A stretch of DNA of 64,000 nt from Noviherbaspirillum sp. Root189 (GCF_001428545.1 NZ_LMHZ01000056.1:108894-172893); one strand, 5' to 3'; positions 30,864 to 42,074 are shown, counted from the first letter of the stretch. Numbers and translations are program-made. Notes: generated from the sequence alone by a model not told the origin.

Positions 30864-33493
30864 AACGTGTCTATAGCAGCTCGCCTTTGTGCGAGCGCTA
30901 TCTTGATCGTCTGCGGGCACTTCCCGCTGTGCGCAAGAATGCTTCCGATGCCATTGACGCTACCGGCGCTGCCAATGAGGCAGAGGCATTTTCCGCGTTG
31001 CATGCTGCCCTTGCCGGCTCCGCGCCGACTCCCGGCAATCCGGCGCTTGGTTCCGTGCCTGCGCGTGCTGCACTTGCGTCCGCTCCCGGCACAGATTTGC
31101 CCGGTGTGACTGATGCTGCCTCGCCAGGCGAGCAGCATGACGTGTCAGCCATACCGTCAGGACCACTCGCACCACCGCTGAAGCGCACGTCGATGGTGCC
31201 GCATCCGTGGACACCACTTAATCCCCTCAAGCGATGGGCGATCGCGCTCGTTCGCCGGCGCCGGCACTGGGTCGAGCGGCGCGTGGATGAGGCCGGGCGA
31301 AAAGCCTGGCCTGCCGCCATGCCGTCGACGCCGCGCGAAGACGTCATCGATGCGCCTGATCCGCACGGTCAGTGGCAGCACTTGGGCAATATACGGCGTC
31401 TCGTGTTGCTGGTATTGATGCTGAGCCAGACCGCTGTCGCCACCTGGTTCATGACCAAAGTCCTTCCTTACCAGGGAACGACCAAGCTCGAAATCGCCAC
31501 TCTGACCCTGTTCGCCATTTTGTTCTGCTGGGTCTCTGCCGGGTTCTGGACCGCCATGACGGGCTTTCTGGTCATGCTGCGCGGCACGGACCGTTTTGTC
31601 ATTTCCCGTCGCGGCATGGGCCACGTCCCGATTCCACGTGATGCGCGCACCGCCATCGTGATGCCCATCGCCAACGAGGAAGTGACACGCGTGATTGCAG
31701 GATTGCGAGCGACGTATGAATCCGTTGCGAGAACCGGCGATCTTGATCGTTTTGACTTCTTTATTCTCAGCGACAGCAACGATCCCGACACCTGCGTTGC
31801 CGAGCTCAATGCGTGGAAGGAACTATGTCGTGCTGTTGATGGATTCGGGCGCATTTTCTATCGGCGTCGCCGTCGTCGCGTCAAGCGCAAGAGCGGCAAT
31901 ATCGACGATTTCTGCAGGCGTTGGGGTGCAAATTATCGCTACATGCTGGTGCTCGACGCCGACAGCGTGATGAGTGGCCGGTGCCTGACCGATCTGGTCA
32001 AAATGATGGAAGCCAATCCCGGTGCGGGCATCATCCAGACCGCTCCGACAGCCGCCGGCCGCGACACCCTGTATGCCCGCATCCAGCAATTTTCGACGCG
32101 CGTTTATGGCCCGCTGTTTACCGCTGGCCTGCATTACTGGCAACTGGGCGAATCTCATTACTGGGGCCATAACGCCATCATCCGGGTTGCCCCTTTCATC
32201 CGGCATTGTGCGCTCGCTCCACTGCCCGGACGCGGTTCGCTTGCCGGTGAAATCCTGTCACATGATTTTGTTGAAGCGGCATTGATGCGACGCGCCGGCT
32301 GGGGAGTCTGGATTGCCTACGATCTGGAAGGTAGTTACGAAGAGATGCCGCCCAATCTTCTCGATGAACTCAAGCGTGACCGCCGCTGGTGCCACGGCAA
32401 CCTGATGAACTTCCGGTTGTTTACTGCACGCGGCATGCATCGGGTACACCGGGCGGTCTTTGTGACTGGCGTCATGGCTTACTTGTCCGCGCCCTTGTGG
32501 TTCCTGTTCCTGGTGTTGTCGACCGGCATGCTGGCGTTACACACCCTGGTCGAACCGCAGTACTTCGTCAAACCGCGGCAACTATTTCCGATATGGCCGC
32601 AATGGCATCCCGAAGAGGCTCTGGCCCTGTTCAGCGCGACGGCGACCTTATTATTCCTGCCGAAAATTCTCAGCGTGCTGCTGATTATATTGCGCGGCGC
32701 AAAACTGTTTGGCGGCATATTCCGCGTGACCGTCAGCATGTTGATCGAACTGGTGTTTTCGATGCTTCTGGCCCCGGTTCGCATGCTGTTCCATACTGCA
32801 TTCGTCACAGCGGCATTCCTTGGCTGGGAAATGCGCTGGAAATCGCCGCCCAGAGAAGATTCCGAAACCACTTGGGGAGAAGCTTTCCGCAAACATGGCT
32901 TGCACACCCTGATCGGCCTGGCATGGGGAATTGGTGTGTATTTCCTCAATCCGTCGTTTGTCTGGTGGCTATTGCCGATTGCCGGTGCGCTCGCCGTCTC
33001 CATCCCGATGTCCGTATTCTCAAGTCGCGTATCGTTGGGTCGCCGTTTTCGCAATGCCGGGCTATTCCTGATTCCAGAGGAAACCGCTCCGCCGGTGGAG
33101 TTGACCGAAACCTTTGCTTACGCTAAAAACGCCGTCGAAAAACCCGACTTCGTGGATGCGGTTGTCGACCCCCTGCTAAATGCTGTGGTGTGCCGGGGCT
33201 CGCGCCCACACCCGCATCTTCCCGCGCAAGTGCGGGAAGATCGAACAGCGCTGGCCGATGCAGCGCTGCAGGATGGTCCTGCCGTGTTGGACGCAGCGCA
33301 GCGCCGACTCCTGCTCGACGATCCGATCGCGCTATCGCGTCTGCATTTCAGTGTCTGGACTTCCGCCCTCGCCCATCCGGCATGGAGAGAAAGAATTTAC
33401 GGCGCCAAGCCGGGTGCAGCGGGGACTGCGGAAGTCACAGGTGCCGCTGGTGACGCTGGTGACAACAGCGTACCGTTGGCGAACACAGCTTGA
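30836..33493 (+). CDS. opgH: Glucan glucosyltransferase H
   Basis: This 885-residue inner membrane protein is OpgH/MdoH. A proline/alanine-rich cytoplasmic N-terminus (about 1-170) precedes membrane helices (about 185-245), the GT2 catalytic domain with [22 protein letters not shown] and the QxxRW-like DRRWCHGN, and more helices (about 540-730). It polymerises UDP-glucose to a beta-1,2-glucan and exports it. The start overlaps opgG by 28 nt. Its end overlaps the convergent signalling gene by 97 nt. The last 30 residues are low-complexity Ala/Gly. Confidence 0.9.
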   Translation: MELHSSARLKRVYSSSPLCERYLDRLRALPAVRKNASDAIDATGAANEAEAFSALHAALAGSAPTPGNPALGSVPARAALASAPGTDLPGVTDAASPGEQHDVSAIPSGPLAPPLKRTSMVPHPWTPLNPLKRWAIALVRRRRHWVERRVDEAGRKAWPAAMPSTPREDVIDAPDPHGQWQHLGNIRRLVLLVLMLSQTAVATWFMTKVLPYQGTTKLEIATLTLFAILFCWVSAGFWTAMTGFLVMLRGTDRFVISRRGMGHVPIPRDARTAIVMPIANEEVTRVIAGLRATYESVARTGDLDRFDFFILSDSNDPDTCVAELNAWKELCRAVDGFGRIFYRRRRRRVKRKSGNIDDFCRRWGANYRYMLVLDADSVMSGRCLTDLVKMMEANPGAGIIQTAPTAAGRDTLYARIQQFSTRVYGPLFTAGLHYWQLGESHYWGHNAIIRVAPFIRHCALAPLPGRGSLAGEILSHDFVEAALMRRAGWGVWIAYDLEGSYEEMPPNLLDELKRDRRWCHGNLMNFRLFTARGMHRVHRAVFVTGVMAYLSAPLWFLFLVLSTGMLALHTLVEPQYFVKPRQLFPIWPQWHPEEALALFSATATLLFLPKILSVLLIILRGAKLFGGIFRVTVSMLIELVFSMLLAPVRMLFHTAFVTAAFLGWEMRWKSPPREDSETTWGEAFRKHGLHTLIGLAWGIGVYFLNPSFVWWLLPIAGALAVSIPMSVFSSRVSLGRRFRNAGLFLIPEETAPPVELTETFAYAKNAVEKPDFVDAVVDPLLNAVVCRGSRPHPHLPAQVREDRTALADAALQDGPAVLDAAQRRLLLDDPIALSRLHFSVWTSALAHPAWRERIYGAKPGAAGTAEVTGAAGDAGDNSVPLANTA

Positions 33494-35970
33494 AGCAAGG
33501 CTTCAGCTTTCACCTGTCCCAGCGGTTCGCTGATGCAGGTACCCTGGATTTCGTCGCAGGACGTGGTACGCAAGAAGGCGAGATGTTCTTCACTTTCCAC
33601 GCCTTCGGCCACGACCGACAAATCCAGTGTATGGGCAAGTTTGATGACAGCTTCCGCCAGTTTCCAGCGACTGGTGTCGTGCGCCTGAACCTGCATCAGA
33701 AAGGAACGGTCGAGCTTCAGGCTGTCAAGGGGAAAACGACAGAGATAGGCCAGCGAAGAATAGCCAGTGCCGAAATCGTCGACTGACAGTCGCAAGCCTA
33801 AGGCCTTGAGTTCAGTCAGCAGGTCGGCCGCCACGTCCGCATCTTCCATCAGGGCTGATTCGGTTAGTTCCAGTTCCAGTTGATGCGCCGGCAGGCCGCT
33901 GTCCTGCAAGGCCTTTTCTACGGAGGTCAGCAACTTCTTGGTGCGAATCTGTCGTGCCGACAGGTTCACCGAAACTTTCAACGGTTTGCCGAAGCGCAGA
34001 CTCCATTGTTGCGCCTGCAGTGTGGCTTGCTGCAAAACCCAGTCGCCAATTTCATCGATCAGTCCGATTTCTTCAGCCAGCGGAATGAATTCATTCGGCG
34101 AGACCGCGCCCAGTTCAGGATGCATCCAGCGCAGCAATGCTTCGACGCCGGTGACGGTAAAAGACTTCAGCTGTACACGCGGCTGGTAGTACACCTGTAG
34201 TTCGTTGCGCGCAATCGCATGGCGCAGCGCTGCCTGCATCACCATGCGCGAACGTGAGGCTTCCCCCATCTCGGGTGTGAAGAAGCAGAATGTATTTCCG
34301 CCCAGCGCCTTGGCCCGATACAAGGCGGTATCCGCGCTTTGCAACAGGGACTCGCTACTGTCGCCATCCGCTGGATACATGCTGATGCCGATCGATGCGC
34401 TGGCCTTGATTTCGTGGCCTTCGATGATGACCGGATGGTCGAGCATCTTGCACAGCTTTTCCGCAAGGCCGATCGCGGACGCATTGCCATTAAGGCACTC
34501 GGCCACGACGACAAACTCGTCTCCACCCAGCCGCGCCACGGTATCGTCAGGACGTACGCACTGGCTCAGTCGTACTGCGATTTCCTTGAGGAGGACGTCA
34601 CCCGCCGCGTGGCCAAAGGAATCGTTGACTTCCTTGAAATCGTCGAGATCGATAAAGAACACTGCATGAGAAACATTGCTTTCACGTTTCTCGAGTCGCT
34701 GACGCAAGCGTGTCTGCAGCAAGGCGCGGTTCGGTAACTCGGTCAAAATGTCGCGGGTGGCGAGGCGCTCCAATGCCTTGGCGGTACGGACTTCACGCGT
34801 GACGTCGCGACTGACGCCGCGATAACCGCGGAACTCGCCGTTCTCGCTGAATGGCTCGCCAGAGATGCGCAGGAATCGCACCACCTCCGGGTCGGCACTG
34901 GATGCCGCCGGGAAAATCACGTCATGGAAAGGACGCCGCGCGCGGATGCTTTCAAGGCAGACCATCAATCCTTGCGCATGCTTGTCCTGTGCATGGTCTT
35001 CGAAGCGGGAACCAAGGAGCCGTTCTGGCTGGACTCGCAATTTGCTGTAGATGCCTTCCGAAAAGAAGGTGAAGCGCAGATCCGCATCGGTTTCCCAGTA
35101 CCAGTCGGAGGAAAGGGAAATCAGGCTGCGGAATCGTTCCTCGCGTCGTGCAAGTTCGCGCTCTGCTTCTATCTGCACCGTGATTTCGCGTGCCACCGAC
35201 ACCATGCCCAGCTTGGCCCCGGTATTCGGGTCGCGCAACGTGCGCGTCGTCGCGCCGAGCCAGACCCATGACCCGTCCTTATGTCGAAACCGGATATTGA
35301 CCAGCCCACGTCGCTTTGTACCGGGAGGCCGGACGACGCTCGCGTCAGCCTTGAGATCGTCAGGGTGAATGTAGTCATATAACGGCGTGCCAATCAGCTC
35401 ATGCGCCTCATAGCCGAGCGTGTCCTTGTGTGAAGGAGAAACGTACACATAAACATTATTCGCATCGCAATGCGAAATCATGTCACAGGCGTTTTCCGTC
35501 AGCAGCCTGTGTTCCGTTTCACTGCGCATTAGTTTGGTCCGCGTTTCATGACTGTCGGTCACATCGGCAAATGTGCCGACAAACAGATCGACCGTGCCAT
35601 TGGGGGCCAGCTTGGGCGCCGCAGTTTCAGCGATCCACCGTATGCTCCCGTCCGAACGCACGATGCGATATTCAAGCTGGTATTCGCGACCGTATTGCCT
35701 GGCGTCATCAATAAAGGTGGCAACCCTTGCGCGGTCCTCCGTATGGACACAGGCGTACCATTCCGATAAGTCAGGATTGTGTGATATGCGTCCTGTTACA
35801 GTAGAACCAATGTAGACGCAGGTTCCATCAGGCTTCGCTTCCCAGACCACGACGCGTGCATGATCTGCAAGGCGCCGCATGATGTCGGGATTTCCTGCGC
35901 GGTCAGGATCAGCGACCGGAGTTTTATAGGTAAGGATGAGACGTTTCCGCATGGACGGTAATGTTACCAC
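33397..35970 (-). CDS. PAS-GGDEF-EAL cyclic-di-GMP protein
   Basis: This 857-residue cytoplasmic protein has three PAS-type sensor domains (about 25-140, 145-270, 280-400), a GGDEF domain with an intact LGGDEF (near 520), and an EAL domain with [10 protein letters not shown] (near 615) and [13 protein letters not shown]. Both catalytic parts look intact, so it may make and break cyclic-di-GMP. The last residues ([19 protein letters not shown]) are coded antisense to the opgH end. The true start may be one of several Met codons near 35970. Confidence 0.88.
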   Translation of the reverse strand: MVTLPSMRKRLILTYKTPVADPDRAGNPDIMRRLADHARVVVWEAKPDGTCVYIGSTVTGRISHNPDLSEWYACVHTEDRARVATFIDDARQYGREYQLEYRIVRSDGSIRWIAETAAPKLAPNGTVDLFVGTFADVTDSHETRTKLMRSETEHRLLTENACDMISHCDANNVYVYVSPSHKDTLGYEAHELIGTPLYDYIHPDDLKADASVVRPPGTKRRGLVNIRFRHKDGSWVWLGATTRTLRDPNTGAKLGMVSVAREITVQIEAERELARREERFRSLISLSSDWYWETDADLRFTFFSEGIYSKLRVQPERLLGSRFEDHAQDKHAQGLMVCLESIRARRPFHDVIFPAASSADPEVVRFLRISGEPFSENGEFRGYRGVSRDVTREVRTAKALERLATRDILTELPNRALLQTRLRQRLEKRESNVSHAVFFIDLDDFKEVNDSFGHAAGDVLLKEIAVRLSQCVRPDDTVARLGGDEFVVVAECLNGNASAIGLAEKLCKMLDHPVIIEGHEIKASASIGISMYPADGDSSESLLQSADTALYRAKALGGNTFCFFTPEMGEASRSRMVMQAALRHAIARNELQVYYQPRVQLKSFTVTGVEALLRWMHPELGAVSPNEFIPLAEEIGLIDEIGDWVLQQATLQAQQWSLRFGKPLKVSVNLSARQIRTKKLLTSVEKALQDSGLPAHQLELELTESALMEDADVAADLLTELKALGLRLSVDDFGTGYSSLAYLCRFPLDSLKLDRSFLMQVQAHDTSRWKLAEAVIKLAHTLDLSVVAEGVESEEHLAFLRTTSCDEIQGTCISEPLGQVKAEALLQAVFANGTLLSPASPAAPVTSAVPAAPGLAP

Positions 35971-36097
35971 CGCGGATCGTTTTCCTTGTGGAATGTTGCA
36001 GAAAATCTAATAAAGCAATTTTCAAGGAGACGTTACAGGCGTCTCACTATTAATACAGCAAGTATGGCAACACAGAGGAGCTCCTTTGCTTCCCCGC

Positions 36098-36132
36098 ACA
36101 CACTCGTGTGCCTCATGTGCCTCGTGTGCCGA
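36098..36132 (+). repeat. Short tandem TGTGCCTC repeat
   Basis: Three copies of a 9-bp unit (CGTGTGCCT, CATGTGCCT, CGTGTGCCG) stand in a row between two genes. No function can be given. Confidence 0.5.
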
Positions 36133-36142
36133 CTATTCCGGC

Positions 36143-36325
36143 TCAAACCTGGGACGGAGAAGTTGAGCCAGCCTGTAGAGGCAACGTATCACTACCCGCG
36201 CAATAGCCAGACTTCCCCGAGGCAATTTCATCGATCTGATTCAGTTCAATGAGTGCCATCGCGAAAACCCCGATGACCAGAACTGCGGTCAGCAGCGCCA
36301 ATAACATAATGATTGCTGAAACCAT
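36143..36325 (-). CDS. Small single-span membrane protein
   Basis: This 60-residue protein starts behind an AAGGAGG site and has one long hydrophobic helix (about residues 3-26) followed by a polar tail with one Cys. It could be a small regulatory membrane peptide. Function unknown. Confidence 0.55.
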   Translation of the reverse strand: MVSAIIMLLALLTAVLVIGVFAMALIELNQIDEIASGKSGYCAGSDTLPLQAGSTSPSQV

Positions 36326-36643
36326 TTGGACCTCCTTCTGGACACTTACGATCACCGGTGTGGATACTTCATTAAAGCACTGCAATGCATTATCCAATTG
36401 CGAATGGTCAATCTATTGCCGCATGTAATTCACCCCGACAACTTCTTTTTAAATAATCGTTAAAAGGCTTGCAACGTCGTCTTCTCCTATGAGCATAATA
36501 GGAAAAAAATCGTGAATTAATTTTTGTCCGGGGCAACCAAAATGCGCTTGCTCTGTCCTATCACTGCTTACCAGAAACGTTGCGGCCAACAGCACCTCCT
36601 GACTGTCTCCAGACCGCAATAATGACCGTCTATAGGATTACGC
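36326..36643. other. AT-rich intergenic region before the FtsH-like gene
   Basis: About 318 bp between divergent genes. It is AT-rich and holds a short inverted repeat TCCTAT/ATAGGA near 36486-36505. No gene is seen. It should contain the promoters of both neighbours. Confidence 0.5.
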
Positions 36644-38563
36644 ATGCCAAGCATTTCCAAACTTTACGAGTCGTTCAAAAACGGATACGTCGTCGCCGTG
36701 GTGTCCGTTTTGCTCGCCTTCCTTACTGTGGCCGCCGTGGTATACAAACCACTGACAACCCACTCCAACCCAGTCGTACAGTCGCAAGACATTTCCGAAA
36801 TCACCAAGCTGGCGACCAATAAGCATCGACTTGAATATCTGCTGGTGGCTCTGCCCCTTTCCGACTTTCCACGCTACGTCTTTAAATACAAGGACGCGGA
36901 CGACATTCACGTGGTAAAAGTGCCAAGTACTTCACATGCCAACCTCGAACGCGAAGTGTTGCTCAAGAATGCTATTCCTTATGCAATTGCGAAGGATGAC
37001 TTTCTCAATGCCAACAGTGCCGTATTACAGGACGCAGAAGCCCAACGCAGTGCGCTGGCGGAAGCCGGTGGCTTTCTTGCGCGCAATGCCATCGGTATTG
37101 CTTTGCTCGCCTTTCTTTTTATCGGTATGCGCAAAGGCATCCCGGGCATGATGGGCAACAGCGCTTCCGTGATCAAACCGGAAAACCTGAAAGGCAGCAT
37201 GGACGATCTGGTCGGCATGGAAGACATCAAGCAGGAAGTAGCTCACCTGGAAGAAATGATCGTCAATCGTGAGTTGTATCGCTCGCACAATATCGACAAG
37301 CCCTTCAATGTCATGCTGACCGGACCGGCAGGTACGGGTAAGACCAAGCTGGCCGGCTATCTTGCAAAAAAACTCGGCATCCCGCTGATTCAGGCTTCTG
37401 GTTCCGGCCTTGAATCCGGCTTCGTCGGTGGTGGCTCGAAGGCACTGAACGGCATCTACAAAAAGGCTGCCGCCCAAGGCCGCTGCATCATCTTCCTCGA
37501 CGAGGCGCAAAGCTTGTTCATGCCGCGTGGACGCGGCGACAAGCGCTGGGACGATGACACCGCCAATACCCTGCTTGGCTTGCTGGATGGCATCAAGAGT
37601 GATGAAGGCGCGGGTGTGATCTGGGTGGTTGCTTCCAACTTCGACGATGCAAACTCCGAAATGGACGAGGCGATGCTGCGTCGTTTCGCCGTGAAGATCA
37701 ATTTCCGCCTCCCGAACAAGTCAGAACGCCGTGAGTTGCTGAACGTATTCCTGTCGCGCAAGGAAGTGGAATGCGTAGACTGGAGCAACCTGAATCTCGA
37801 CTATGTTGCCGAAATCACCGCCAATCTCAGCCCGGCGCTGTTAGAAACCGTTGTCGATCGTGCCAGCATGATCGCGATTCAGGAAAAGACGCTGATCACG
37901 ACCGATGTGCTGTTCCGCGCTTTCGAACGTGCATCCATCGGCCTGACCGACCGCGCGACCACCGCCGAAAAGGACAAGGAACGCGAGCGCGTTGCATTGC
38001 ATGAACTCGGCCACTTCTTCATGCAGATTGATCCCTACGTCCGTCAGGGTCTGGCATGGGACGATATCAAGGCCAAATCGCATTTGCTGAAGATCAGCAC
38101 CGAATCCGTATCGAAGATCGGCGCCCTTGGCTATGTGCTGTCATCGGCCAGCGACGTGTCCTTGCGCACGCTGGAAGAAATGGAACAGGATGTGATCCAG
38201 CTTTACGGCGGCGTTGCAGCGGAAGAATTGTTCTACGGCGCGCGCGGGATTTCGACCGGGAGCCAGAACGATATCCAGAAGGTCACCGGGATGCTCGACC
38301 TGATGGTGAATCGCCTGTCCATGTATTCCCGCTCGAAGCTGGACTACAGCCAGCTGAAGCGTGAGGGCTCGCCGGAGGAAGCACTGAAGCAGGTGGAAGC
38401 CAAGGCAGATGAACTGTACACCCGCACGCTCGAAGCGATGCAGGACTACAAGGAGCTGATCAGCGCCCTCACCGGCACCCTGCTGGAACGCTATGTCTTG
38501 TCGAAAGATGAAGTGTTCTCCCTGCTGGCGGAATTGACTGAAACACCGCGCAAGGCTGCCTGA
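36644..38563 (+). CDS. FtsH-like membrane AAA metalloprotease, divergent
   Basis: This 639-residue protein has two membrane helices (about 14-35 and 147-164) with a periplasmic part between them, a AAA domain with Walker A GPAGTGKT (227-234) and Walker B CIIFLDEAQSLF, and a zinc site H453-E-L-G-H457 followed by EELFYGARGISTGSQNDI. This is the FtsH domain order, but it is shorter and diverged, so it is likely a paralogue and not the essential FtsH. It would unfold and cut membrane proteins. It stands alone, with a terminator behind. Confidence 0.85.
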   Translation: MPSISKLYESFKNGYVVAVVSVLLAFLTVAAVVYKPLTTHSNPVVQSQDISEITKLATNKHRLEYLLVALPLSDFPRYVFKYKDADDIHVVKVPSTSHANLEREVLLKNAIPYAIAKDDFLNANSAVLQDAEAQRSALAEAGGFLARNAIGIALLAFLFIGMRKGIPGMMGNSASVIKPENLKGSMDDLVGMEDIKQEVAHLEEMIVNRELYRSHNIDKPFNVMLTGPAGTGKTKLAGYLAKKLGIPLIQASGSGLESGFVGGGSKALNGIYKKAAAQGRCIIFLDEAQSLFMPRGRGDKRWDDDTANTLLGLLDGIKSDEGAGVIWVVASNFDDANSEMDEAMLRRFAVKINFRLPNKSERRELLNVFLSRKEVECVDWSNLNLDYVAEITANLSPALLETVVDRASMIAIQEKTLITTDVLFRAFERASIGLTDRATTAEKDKERERVALHELGHFFMQIDPYVRQGLAWDDIKAKSHLLKISTESVSKIGALGYVLSSASDVSLRTLEEMEQDVIQLYGGVAAEELFYGARGISTGSQNDIQKVTGMLDLMVNRLSMYSRSKLDYSQLKREGSPEEALKQVEAKADELYTRTLEAMQDYKELISALTGTLLERYVLSKDEVFSLLAELTETPRKAA

Positions 38564-38590
38564 ACCTTTTTAGAGCAGTAGCGTAAAAAA

Positions 38591-38617
38591 GCCCCGTCCT
38601 GACAGACGGGGCTTTTT
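38591..38617. terminator. Terminator after the FtsH-like gene
   Basis: GCCCCGTC (38591-38598) pairs with GACGGGGC (38605-38612) over a 6 nt loop, followed by TTTTT, with AAAAAA before. It can act on both strands. Confidence 0.9.
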
Positions 38618-38677
38618 GCTTTCCTGCGGGTGCGATACGTGATTAGAAGTTAGAAGTGAGCCTTATGTCTCATCGCT

Positions 38678-39754
38678 TCAATCGACATTCCGCTCAAAGC
38701 GTTCCTGCAATTCTCTGGCGACAGGCAGTAAGCCTGCGGGTGACAAATCCTGCAAGGGAATCTGCGGCGATGAATCGATTCCCGGGTAATTACGCAAAAT
38801 GGAACGCCGATAAGTGGGATCGTAGTGATAGCGCATCAGGCGCTCGAACAACTCAGGCACTTGCCGGGCGGCAGCCAGTGCTTCCCATTTTTCGAACTCT
38901 TCACCGCCGATCAGCGGCCGAAGATTACGCAGGCGATCGATCAGGACTTGCGGGTCTTCTTCAAAATGCTGGTAATCCTCTCGCAGCAATTGCACGCGCT
39001 GCGCCATCGGTGCATTGACCGCAAGCACCTGGCCTTCCCGCATCTTGACGAGCAAGGCTTCAGGCAACTGCACCTGCCCTATTTTCTTGCTCTCGGATTC
39101 CACCCATACCGGGCGTGACGGATCAAATTGTGAGAGGCGTTCGAGCAAGCGGCTATCGAACAGTTTCTGGGTTGGCTGCGGCTTGCCGGGCACCGCTCCG
39201 ATGATGGAGCCACGATGGGACGCGAGCCCTTCCAGATCAAGCACTTGCGCGCCGCTTTCGTGCAAAGCTGACAACAGCCGGGTCTTGCCGCAACCGGTCG
39301 GGCCGGAAACCACAATGTAGCGAAAGTTTGCCGGAGCAGTTACCAGTTGTTCATTGACCCAGCGACGATACGCTTTCCAGCCGCCCTTGACCCGCTCGAC
39401 ACGATAGCCGATGGTTTCCAGCACGTCCTGCCAGACCTTGCTGCGCTTACCGCCGCGGAAGCAATAGACGAGAATGCGGCTCCTTGCCTCGACATGCGAA
39501 ATATGCGTTTCGATATGGCGCGAAATATTGAGCAGGGAATACCGTGCGCCGAGCTGGTAGGCGGCAAGAGGGTCGGTGCGATGCAGAGTCCCGACTTCGG
39601 CAAACTCGGCATTGTCGACGACCGGCAGGTTGACCGCGCCGGGAATATGATCGTCGGCGAATTCACGCGGACTGCGCGCGTCGATGATCAGGTCATAAGA
39701 ATTGAAATCGTACATAGCCCGCCATTGTAAGGCCTTTGGACGGGAAGTCAGCAA
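38678..39754 (-). CDS. mnmH: tRNA 2-selenouridine synthase
   Basis: This 358-residue protein (SelU/MnmH) has a rhodanese domain (about 13-135) with LIIDARSPREFADDHIPGAV and the reactive Cys in VYCFRGGKRS, then a P-loop domain with SGPTGCGKTRLL. It swaps sulfur for selenium in the wobble 2-thiouridine of tRNAs, using selenophosphate. The divergent neighbour selD makes this donor, which supports the call. Confidence 0.92.
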   Translation of the reverse strand: MLTSRPKALQWRAMYDFNSYDLIIDARSPREFADDHIPGAVNLPVVDNAEFAEVGTLHRTDPLAAYQLGARYSLLNISRHIETHISHVEARSRILVYCFRGGKRSKVWQDVLETIGYRVERVKGGWKAYRRWVNEQLVTAPANFRYIVVSGPTGCGKTRLLSALHESGAQVLDLEGLASHRGSIIGAVPGKPQPTQKLFDSRLLERLSQFDPSRPVWVESESKKIGQVQLPEALLVKMREGQVLAVNAPMAQRVQLLREDYQHFEEDPQVLIDRLRNLRPLIGGEEFEKWEALAAARQVPELFERLMRYHYDPTYRRSILRNYPGIDSSPQIPLQDLSPAGLLPVARELQERFERNVD

Positions 39755-39895
39755 ACGCCGGCCAGTTCGGCGATAATCTCCAACTTCGCCCGGTCAATGA
39801 CGGCCTGGCAGTATTGATTCCATTGGTTGCTACGGGTTTCCAATGGATTCCCTCCAATGGTTTCCCTCGACCGCTTTCGACCTGCTGACACGACG

Positions 39896-41011
39896 ATGAC
39901 TTCTTCCACTGCACCTGCCCCCGCCTCTGCGATCTCACCAGCCTCTAACGCTCCCGTGACCTCCGCTGACCTCAACATCAGGCTGACTTCGTTTTCGCAT
40001 GGCGGCGGCTGCGGCTGCAAGATTGCCCCTGGCGTGCTTGCGGACATTCTCAAAAAATCAACAGGTTTCCCGGTTCCGAAGGAACTGATGGTCGGCATCG
40101 AAACCGCAGACGACGCGGCGGTCTACAAGCTGAACGATGAACAGGCGCTGATCGCAACGACCGATTTCTTCATGCCGATCGTGGACGACCCTTACGACTT
40201 TGGGCGCATTGCCGCGACCAATGCCATTTCCGACGTGTATGCAATGGGCGGTACGCCCATCATGGCACTGGCGCTGGTCGCGATGCCGATCAACCAATTG
40301 CCGGTCGACGTGATCGGCCGCATTATCCAGGGCGGCGAATCGATTTGCGCTGAAGCAGGCATTCCGATCGCTGGCGGACATACGATCGATTCGGTAGAAC
40401 CTATCTACGGTCTGGTCGTCATGGGCCTGGTGCATCCGTCGAAGATCAAGCGCAACGCCGATGCGAAAGCGGGCGACAAACTTGTGCTGGGCAAACCGCT
40501 TGGCGTCGGCATACTCTCCGCGGCCCTGAAGAAAGAAGCACTGGATGATGCCGGATACCGTGCCATGATCGCCAACACCACCAAGCTCAACAAACCCGGC
40601 AAGTCGCTATCGGGTCTGAGCGGCGTCCACGCCCTGACGGATGTCACCGGTTTCGGCCTGCTCGGCCATGCACTGGAATTGGCGCGCGGTGCGGGTGTCG
40701 AGGTTCGTATCAATATGCCCGATGTTCCATTGCTGCCCAACGTGGAAGAATTGGCTGCCAAAGGCTATATCACAGGAGCGTCAGGGCGAAACTGGGCCGG
40801 CTACGGCCATGATGTCGTGTTGTCGGAAGCGGTGACGCCGGTACAGCAAGCGCTGCTGACCGATCCGCAGACATCGGGCGGGCTGCTCGTATCCTGTACC
40901 GCCGAATCCGTCGAAGAGGTATTGGCACTGTTCCGCAAGGAAGGTTTTGAAGATGCACAGGTGGTCGGCGAGATTGTCGACGGACCGGCGCAGGTACGGG
41001 TGCTTGCCTGA
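39896..41011 (+). CDS. selD: Selenophosphate synthetase
   Basis: This 371-residue protein has the selenide-water dikinase hallmarks FSHGGGCGCKIAPG (Cys and Lys of the active site; Cys in place of selenocysteine), TTDFFMPIVDDPYDFGRIAA, and DVTGFGLLGHALE. It makes selenophosphate from selenide and ATP. Only mnmH is next to it; no selA or selB appear in the window. The start is uncertain: upstream Met codons at 39827 and 39860 are in frame, but the extra residues do not look like the family. Confidence 0.92.
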   Translation: MTSSTAPAPASAISPASNAPVTSADLNIRLTSFSHGGGCGCKIAPGVLADILKKSTGFPVPKELMVGIETADDAAVYKLNDEQALIATTDFFMPIVDDPYDFGRIAATNAISDVYAMGGTPIMALALVAMPINQLPVDVIGRIIQGGESICAEAGIPIAGGHTIDSVEPIYGLVVMGLVHPSKIKRNADAKAGDKLVLGKPLGVGILSAALKKEALDDAGYRAMIANTTKLNKPGKSLSGLSGVHALTDVTGFGLLGHALELARGAGVEVRINMPDVPLLPNVEELAAKGYITGASGRNWAGYGHDVVLSEAVTPVQQALLTDPQTSGGLLVSCTAESVEEVLALFRKEGFEDAQVVGEIVDGPAQVRVLA

Positions 41012-41100
41012 CCGTAGTGCCTTCGCTTTTGCCGGTGGTTCTTGTTCGTGCTTTGCAGGCGATACTGATGCGGCCTACTCGGCAGGGATAGCGCTGCCCT

Positions 41101-41706
41101 TCAGTATTCGTCGGGCCCGATGCGCCCAATGACATGCAGAGTTCCTTTGCCGTCTGCCTCGGTCACAATCATTTCCCCGGAGGCGGGCGACACGTCGGCG
41201 ATGGCGAGAATATTCTGCTGATGGGTGACCAGGATCAGATTGCCTGAAGTTTTCCCTGCGCGCTGTCGTTGCATGATGGCGTCCCGCACCAGATTTACCT
41301 TGCGAACACGCGCCTTGCTTTCTTCATTGAACATGGAGTCCAACATCGGCGCTGGCGTTGCCCGTCCGAATGCCAGAGTCGCGGTATCGACGCAACGGCA
41401 CCAGCGGCTGCTCAGGACATCGGAAATCGGAATCTTGCGAACTTTGAACGCCTCGCCGATACGTAGGGCGTCACGACGTCCCTGTTCAGACAGATTGCGC
41501 TGTGTTTCACATTTTCCGATCGTAAATCCGGGAGGATCACCGATGCCGGCTTCCGTAACTGCGTGGCGCAGCAGGACAATGGCGCGTCCCCTTTCCAGGG
41601 CGCGCCATGCGGCTTCATCAGCGTTCGCCGTTCCCGCCATCAAGCCGGTCACCAACCATGTCACCAACGACATCAGCAAGGCTCGACATGGCGGGCTGCG
41701 TCGCAT
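41101..41706 (-). CDS. Secreted histidine phosphatase family protein
   Basis: This 201-residue protein has a signal peptide (about 1-29, cut near ANA-DE) and a histidine phosphatase domain with the catalytic LLRHAVTEAG, then RNLSEQGRRDALRIGEAF, LSSRWCRCVDTA and a later His in LVTHQQNI. It would act in the periplasm on an unknown phosphate ester. It starts 2 bp behind the response regulator stop, so they share a transcript. Confidence 0.82.
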   Translation of the reverse strand: MRRSPPCRALLMSLVTWLVTGLMAGTANADEAAWRALERGRAIVLLRHAVTEAGIGDPPGFTIGKCETQRNLSEQGRRDALRIGEAFKVRKIPISDVLSSRWCRCVDTATLAFGRATPAPMLDSMFNEESKARVRKVNLVRDAIMQRQRAGKTSGNLILVTHQQNILAIADVSPASGEMIVTEADGKGTLHVIGRIGPDEY

Positions 41707-41708
41707 TG

Positions 41709-42074
41709 CTAGCTTTTGCGATAGGTATTGAGCACTTCCTGTATTTGTGCAAACTTCACCGGCTTTTCAAACACTCGGTCGAAACCGGCATCGCGTGCGC
41801 GCTGATGCTCGATAGCGTCATCGAAACCAGTAACCGCAATCAAGGGAATGTGCTCGAACGCAGCATCCGCGCGCAGTGACGAAGCGACGTCAAATCCGCT
41901 TTTTTCACCTGGCAAACGCAGGTCGCAAAAAATCAGATCCGGCATGGTAGTGCGTGCCAGTTCAAGTGCGGTCCGCGCATTGAAAGCAACACTGGTGACG
42001 CAACCCATGACCTCAAGAAGGTCGCAAAACAGTTTTGCCAGGTCCTGATTGTCTTCGATTACCAATACACGCAT
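41709..42074 (-). CDS. Single-domain response regulator
   Basis: This 121-residue protein is a stand-alone receiver with VLVIEDNQDLAKLF, the phospho-acceptor Asp in LIFCDLRLPG, a Thr in AVTGFD and Lys in FEKPVKF. It has no output domain, so it passes phosphate or binds a partner. The secreted phosphatase gene follows directly. Confidence 0.87.
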   Translation of the reverse strand: MRVLVIEDNQDLAKLFCDLLEVMGCVTSVAFNARTALELARTTMPDLIFCDLRLPGEKSGFDVASSLRADAAFEHIPLIAVTGFDDAIEHQRARDAGFDRVFEKPVKFAQIQEVLNTYRKS

